DNA of 34,558 nt from Burkholderiales bacterium (lineage in GTDB: Bacteria > Pseudomonadota > Gammaproteobacteria > Burkholderiales > Casimicrobiaceae). A program made the translations under genes and the position numbers. Positions within the stretch are counted from its first letter, which is position 1; each line of letters opens with the position of its first letter. The notes under the pieces were generated by a model, which saw nothing but the letters and a program-made list of their open reading frames with translations, ran no database searches and was not told where the DNA came from. Location: NCBI GenBank assembly GCA_031270015.1, contig JAISYH010000018.1, positions 78,981 to 113,538 of the forward strand. The letters run 5' to 3'. Shown piece after piece: positions 31,101 through 34,558 of the stretch.

Positions 31101-34100
31101 TCCTGATGGCTCCGTGCGGTTTATATCCGGCTTGAGCATTTATGACTGGAATACAGAAACAGGGAATGTGACAGCCCTCAACAATGTCAACACATTGGAT
31201 GTTCTGGCGTGGAAACTCATTCGTTATGATCACCGGAGCGACAACGGCGGAGTTTATCTGGTGGATATTCACAGCAGAATATTTTATCGCGAGAGCAGTG
31301 GCGATATTGCCTGGGTTGCGGGACTCCCCCTTACTTCTGGTTGGAACTATGCTTCCGAAGCATCTCCCGACGAGATACGTTTTTCCAATATCACGGATAT
31401 CCATTTAGGGATGGACAATGTTTTGTATATTGCGGATGCGGGTCGTTCCTGTGTCCAGAAGCTGGATACCGACAATAAAATTCGCACGGTAGCGGGGCAA
31501 TGCGGACAGCGGTGGGCAACAACGCAACCGTTTGACGTCCCGGCGGGCACACTGGCCGATCAGATTTTACTCTACTACCCGGTGGGTTTGGCACAGGATG
31601 CTACCGGCAACCTCTACATTGCCGATCAGTTGCGCTATCAGATTTTTAAAATCCATATTGATGGAACGATTGAACCCTATGCCGGAATCGGCGATCCGGC
31701 GGTTGCCTCCGATACGGAAAATTGTCAGATGCTATTTTTGGCAGACGCTCCTCTTGAATCATGCCTGTTTCCAGATAAGCTGGCTGTTTCAGGAAACGCC
31801 CTCTATTTTATTGCTGACTACAAATACGCCTCGACAACGCCGGTGTTGTTCAAAATAAACGATGAGGGAGAAAAAGAAGTCGTTGCCGGAGATCTGACAT
31901 CGATAGTCTCGGAAGGTTCATCCGGGGTCAACGATACTTTCAACACGCTGACCCAGAAAATCAACAAAGGGTTTTTGACCATAGGCGGCGATGACTCGGT
32001 TTATTTGTTCAACCAAACGTACTTTGATATTCTGACATTCAAACCATCGCCTTTGCCCGGTTTTGACGGAAAGGATGTTCTGGTGCCGGAAAGCAACGGC
32101 AGAAAAGCATACCGTTTCAATTCTGCAGGTCGCCATCTGGAAACGATCGACGCATTGACGGGGGCGGCCATTTATCAGTTTGACTATGATGGTTCAGGGC
32201 TTCTTTCTTCAATCACTGACTTTGACGGCGGAAAAACCACCATCACACGAAGCAGCAACAGCGCCGTTATTACAAGCGCCGACGGTCATCAGACCCGACT
32301 GACCTACGACAGTAATGGATTGCTGACGGCGGTTTCCAACCCCAACAATGAAACCTGGAAATTTGAGTACGACGATGGCGGATTGATGCTCAAGACCACG
32401 AACCCCGGTGGGCAAAGCAACCAGTACACCTATGATGAAACGGGCCGCTTGTTGACGGACACTTGGCCTAATGGCGGCGGATGGACTATTTCGGGAACTT
32501 TTAATGCACAAACCAAGCTCCGGAATACCATCTTGACCTCAAAAGAAGGGCGCGTCTCCCAGTATCAGAACTACAACAGCTTATCCAGTAACAAGAGCCG
32601 TACTTCGCAAAATCCGGATGGTTCCTCAAGCGAGTCCTCCCCCAATTACTATGGGACAAGCGCTAAAACCATACAGGGTGATTTGACCATTTCCTCAAAC
32701 GCCTGGACCGCAGGTGATCCCCGGTTTGGTCTGGCGGCTTCTTATACAAGCCGCAATCAAACGACACATCAGATCGGAAGCCAATACACGATTAGTACCA
32801 GCAGCCGTACCCGCTTCACTGATCTCTATGAAGACGATCGCTTGTTCCCGGTCAAACGCTGGGGTGAAGAGAGCTGGTATAACGATACTCGCTCGACTCA
32901 GCAAATATATGATCATGAAGAGCGTCTATGGACGAATATCAGCGTGGCGGGCAAGACTTCCAAAACCTGGGTAGATGATATTCATCGCCCGCTTAAAACA
33001 GAAATGCGGGGGCTGCCGACGACCGAATATACTTATGACCAAGGCAGAGTCACCGAAATCAAGGCAACGAACAGTGAAGGCATATCCCGCGTCTGGAAGA
33101 GCGAATACGATGATAAAGGCAACCTTGCCAAATCCATCGACCCACTGGGACGCAAAGTCAGTTATGAATACGACGCCGTTGGCAGGTTGACCAAACAAAC
33201 GCTGCCCGATGGCCGCTCGGCGCAACAAAAATACGACGCGATGGGCAATCTCATTGAACTGACTACGCCCTCAGGCGAAAAACATCAATTCAATTACGAC
33301 ACGATGGGCGACAAATCCGCTTATGCTCCGCCTGAAATTGCCAACACCACAACGAACTACTATTACAACAAAGAACGCCAGCCGGTTAAAACCGTATTGC
33401 CCGGCGGCAGCGAGCTTGGCTGGATTTATGAACAGTCCAGCGGGCGTTTGCTTAAGGATACCTATTCTGAAGGTGAGCGGACAATACATTACGATGATCG
33501 ATTACGGATCACTGAAGTCAGTGAAGGTAATAATAGCGTACATCAATCATATAACAGTTTCGGGCAAGCGGCTGGGCAACGTTGGGAAGGCGAAATAAAC
33601 GGCGCGTTGGGATTTTATTATGATGATATGTTTTATGTTGACTGGCTCGCATATTCCCGAAATCGAATCAACCGCATCGAAGCCACCGGCAGCAACGATG
33701 CCGTGCTGCGCCAGAAATTTACTTATGGAGAAGATGACGAGATTACCGCCATTTCGCTGATGAAGCTTGAGGCATACAGTTATAATCCGTGGCAGGAAAC
33801 AGGAAGAACCATCACTTTTGAACGCGATCCAGAAACACTCAGGTTACTAAAAGTCCAAGGCTGGAACTCTCGTGATCAAGACGAGCGGACCTACAATGCT
33901 TTTGGTGAACTGACCGCTTACAGCTATCATCGGTTAAAAAATTATGGTCAACCATTGGATCAAGCCGAAGTTACTCTTAGCGATAATGAAAACCCTGTTG
34001 ATTTTCTCAAAGTTGAAGGCACGTTGATTCTGGAAGGTGGATTTGCCGATCTGAACAGATTATGGCTGATTTCCGAACACAAAGACAACGAAACCCCGTT

Positions 34101-34558
34101 CACGGGACAATGGTTCAACATAGAACTGGGTGGCGTCATTAACGGTCGTACACTGGGGCTGGAAGGAGAAGCGGACATCGCTCGTGATATCACCGTATCC
34201 GTCAGCAAAGAAGGTCTGGAATGGCAGAAGACCACCGGAAAAATAACCCGCCAAAAAAGAACGCCCTCGCCGATCACCACGCTATCCGCGATTGAAATCG
34301 GCGCGTTGCCCAGGCTATACGAACTGAAACATCACGATGAAGATCGGTCAACCGGCGCGCCGGAACATTGCACCGTGACGTCAGTCGATCCGGCAACCGG
34401 CGCTACCGGCGTGTTTACCGTAAAAACCCAAAACGCGGACAACTCGACTTGCGGCGAACTCATTGGTGCCGAAAACGGCGGCGTCTACATCCGCCATCGC
34501 AGCGACGCTTGGGACTGCGGCGAAACCGATGATATTGCGAACGACTGCATTGTTTACC
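28162..34558 (+). CDS. Giant secreted RHS/YD-repeat protein with TTR-like and NHL domains, teneurin-like layout (3' end outside window)
   Basis: One frame is open from ATG 28162 (AAAGG just upstream) to the window end, at least 2132 codons with no stop. Order: signal peptide (1-24, cleavage after HAQA); ectodomain to ~165; two membrane segments (about 167-188, IPWAPPIILLLIALTLGILGA, and 197-215); TTR/carboxypeptidase-regulatory-like domain (about 427-511, LIVGKVLKRDNTPLSGVTVKI); Cys-flanked Asp/Pro linker (734-753); an RHS-leader segment SVPVTGTPFTLNYNTSRS (~768); NHL-like propeller (about 970-1310, with NVLYIADAGRSCVQKL and NLYIADQLRYQIFKI); YD repeats (about 1314-1915, e.g. YTYDETGRLLTDT, YEYDAVGRLTKQTLPDGR, YDAMGNLIELTTPSG); and ~215 residues of unclear type. 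RHS shells encapsulate and deliver C-terminal toxins, but any toxin and immunity gene lie beyond the window. The first ~500 codons favour C-ending codons more than later parts. Confidence 0.9.
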   Translation, partial: MQTRLKCLLAAIAFMFIGALHAQAQTFYYLTLINEDGNPASGCSVEITGGSGPETMSGVNLLLLATVNNGNLSTVQTATCAAGNIDSANIATALTWQNDTIHPLYTLSGAFIEYRLPNAITINANTTVGFASSTHQDFSANNDLLFTSNGDPILLLPLLKGASGVPIPWAPPIILLLIALTLGILGARFLRHPKVHRLGVFALTLCLIGLSGAVYSALRITLDGLGDDWGNAALLATDPAGDATPQEIDLTQIYGALQDNRLYLKLHIAQQPEQPIVPVSEIAEFRLLGADISEPNEQNRITASGDQTRIRGIAKQVRVKNVTTNAQITTMLVDDNWQVTLPAQAGDLLELTPIAPNDQIGGSIYLQVQGTAQEPTLPPDPINDPNVAPVLNPQDIYTVYDSTKFLYTNEPPIQIGVDPETIKPKFSSLIVGKVLKRDNTPLSGVTVKIKDHDEYGYTLTRADGQLDLVVNGGQWFVVEYTKEGYLPVQRKVQVSWQDYGYLPDVVMIPLDNKVSVIDLRESEADFQVHQGSIIEDKDGQRQVAILFPKGTTATMRLPDGSTQNLDVLNVRATEYTIGENGPNAMPGELPPATGYTYAVEYSVDQAVQAGATRVDFDKTLTVYVDNFLEFPVGVIVPSGWYDPEQAAWVPDDNGRIVQVLGIENNLAVLDVTGSGVAATAEELDAEGVTTEERKAIANLYPAGETLWRVGANHFTTYDYNWPYGPEPCEEGEVCEDPDEEPDPDRDPDPDPCKKVAGCEIQVSSRTMSESVPVTGTPFTLNYNTSRSFGFLEKVSFSESYLRGDGNLKKSIISIEAGVQILGRSIATFSDVPENVSEWQIDKFMWDGKDRYGREIHDMTANAKHSVTYNIPAVYYGSHTTEIKRVFAQYSSSTSFAMPKNKNARTYVPVVKTKTRKLYSPNRNEVAPWSLNEVHRYDAVRQELYLGNGMKKNQNSFTHKQLTTLKRGGFSSSRMSDATVLPDGSVRFISGLSIYDWNTETGNVTALNNVNTLDVLAWKLIRYDHRSDNGGVYLVDIHSRIFYRESSGDIAWVAGLPLTSGWNYASEASPDEIRFSNITDIHLGMDNVLYIADAGRSCVQKLDTDNKIRTVAGQCGQRWATTQPFDVPAGTLADQILLYYPVGLAQDATGNLYIADQLRYQIFKIHIDGTIEPYAGIGDPAVASDTENCQMLFLADAPLESCLFPDKLAVSGNALYFIADYKYASTTPVLFKINDEGEKEVVAGDLTSIVSEGSSGVNDTFNTLTQKINKGFLTIGGDDSVYLFNQTYFDILTFKPSPLPGFDGKDVLVPESNGRKAYRFNSAGRHLETIDALTGAAIYQFDYDGSGLLSSITDFDGGKTTITRSSNSAVITSADGHQTRLTYDSNGLLTAVSNPNNETWKFEYDDGGLMLKTTNPGGQSNQYTYDETGRLLTDTWPNGGGWTISGTFNAQTKLRNTILTSKEGRVSQYQNYNSLSSNKSRTSQNPDGSSSESSPNYYGTSAKTIQGDLTISSNAWTAGDPRFGLAASYTSRNQTTHQIGSQYTISTSSRTRFTDLYEDDRLFPVKRWGEESWYNDTRSTQQIYDHEERLWTNISVAGKTSKTWVDDIHRPLKTEMRGLPTTEYTYDQGRVTEIKATNSEGISRVWKSEYDDKGNLAKSIDPLGRKVSYEYDAVGRLTKQTLPDGRSAQQKYDAMGNLIELTTPSGEKHQFNYDTMGDKSAYAPPEIANTTTNYYYNKERQPVKTVLPGGSELGWIYEQSSGRLLKDTYSEGERTIHYDDRLRITEVSEGNNSVHQSYNSFGQAAGQRWEGEINGALGFYYDDMFYVDWLAYSRNRINRIEATGSNDAVLRQKFTYGEDDEITAISLMKLEAYSYNPWQETGRTITFERDPETLRLLKVQGWNSRDQDERTYNAFGELTAYSYHRLKNYGQPLDQAEVTLSDNENPVDFLKVEGTLILEGGFADLNRLWLISEHKDNETPFTGQWFNIELGGVINGRTLGLEGEADIARDITVSVSKEGLEWQKTTGKITRQKRTPSPITTLSAIEIGALPRLYELKHHDEDRSTGAPEHCTVTSVDPATGATGVFTVKTQNADNSTCGELIGAENGGVYIRHRSDAWDCGETDDIANDCIVY

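Noticed and set aside
28162-34558. Many short plus- and minus-strand frames of 60-137 codons in this stretch
   Set aside because: All are shadows of the single long frame that is open across the whole stretch and continues past the window end.

Overview
The window is chromosomal DNA of a Gram-negative proteobacterium, most likely a betaproteobacterium. The evidence is an OmpW porin, MtgA, an aceB-aceA-aceK glyoxylate cluster, a lysine/alanine-rich H1-like protein beside lysA, and an IPTL-CTERM-type surface protein. Composition is mid-GC, with GCGC/CGCG words abundant in the housekeeping genes. The exact order cannot be fixed from the sequence alone.

Bases 1-15267 are mostly housekeeping: the 3' end of lysA, a histone H1-like gene with promoter and terminator, a small DUF4124 protein, upp and rhlE (minus strand), typA (plus strand), then a minus-strand block aceB-aceA-(terminator)-aceK-panE. 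An ompW gene with its own terminator follows, then queA-tgt with a small membrane protein downstream. A MoeB/ThiF-type E1-like enzyme diverges from queA at 15269.

Bases 16037-28161 are accessory in character. They hold a broken IS481-like transposase, a 1216-residue secreted DUF11-repeat protein ending in an IPTL-CTERM-like sorting signal, a secreted PepSY-like protein, and a two-gene RNA-repair operon. In that operon hen1 (3'-terminal ribose 2'-O-methyltransferase) overlaps pnkp (kinase-phosphatase-ligase). A PfkB-family kinase and mtgA converge next. Beyond them lies a decayed IS5-type transposase joined in frame to what looks like the last ~30 codons of a lost pdxT gene.

Bases 28162-34558 form one uninterrupted reading frame of at least 2132 codons that runs off the window. 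It encodes a signal peptide, an ectodomain, a pair of membrane segments, a transthyretin/carboxypeptidase-regulatory-like domain, a Cys-flanked Asp/Pro linker, an NHL-like propeller region, a long YD/RHS-repeat region and an incomplete C-terminal part. The order TTR-like, NHL, YD shell is the order found in animal teneurins, and it makes this gene a candidate polymorphic toxin or adhesion protein. It is the most interesting object in the window, together with the Pnkp/Hen1 operon and the IS5-pdxT junction.
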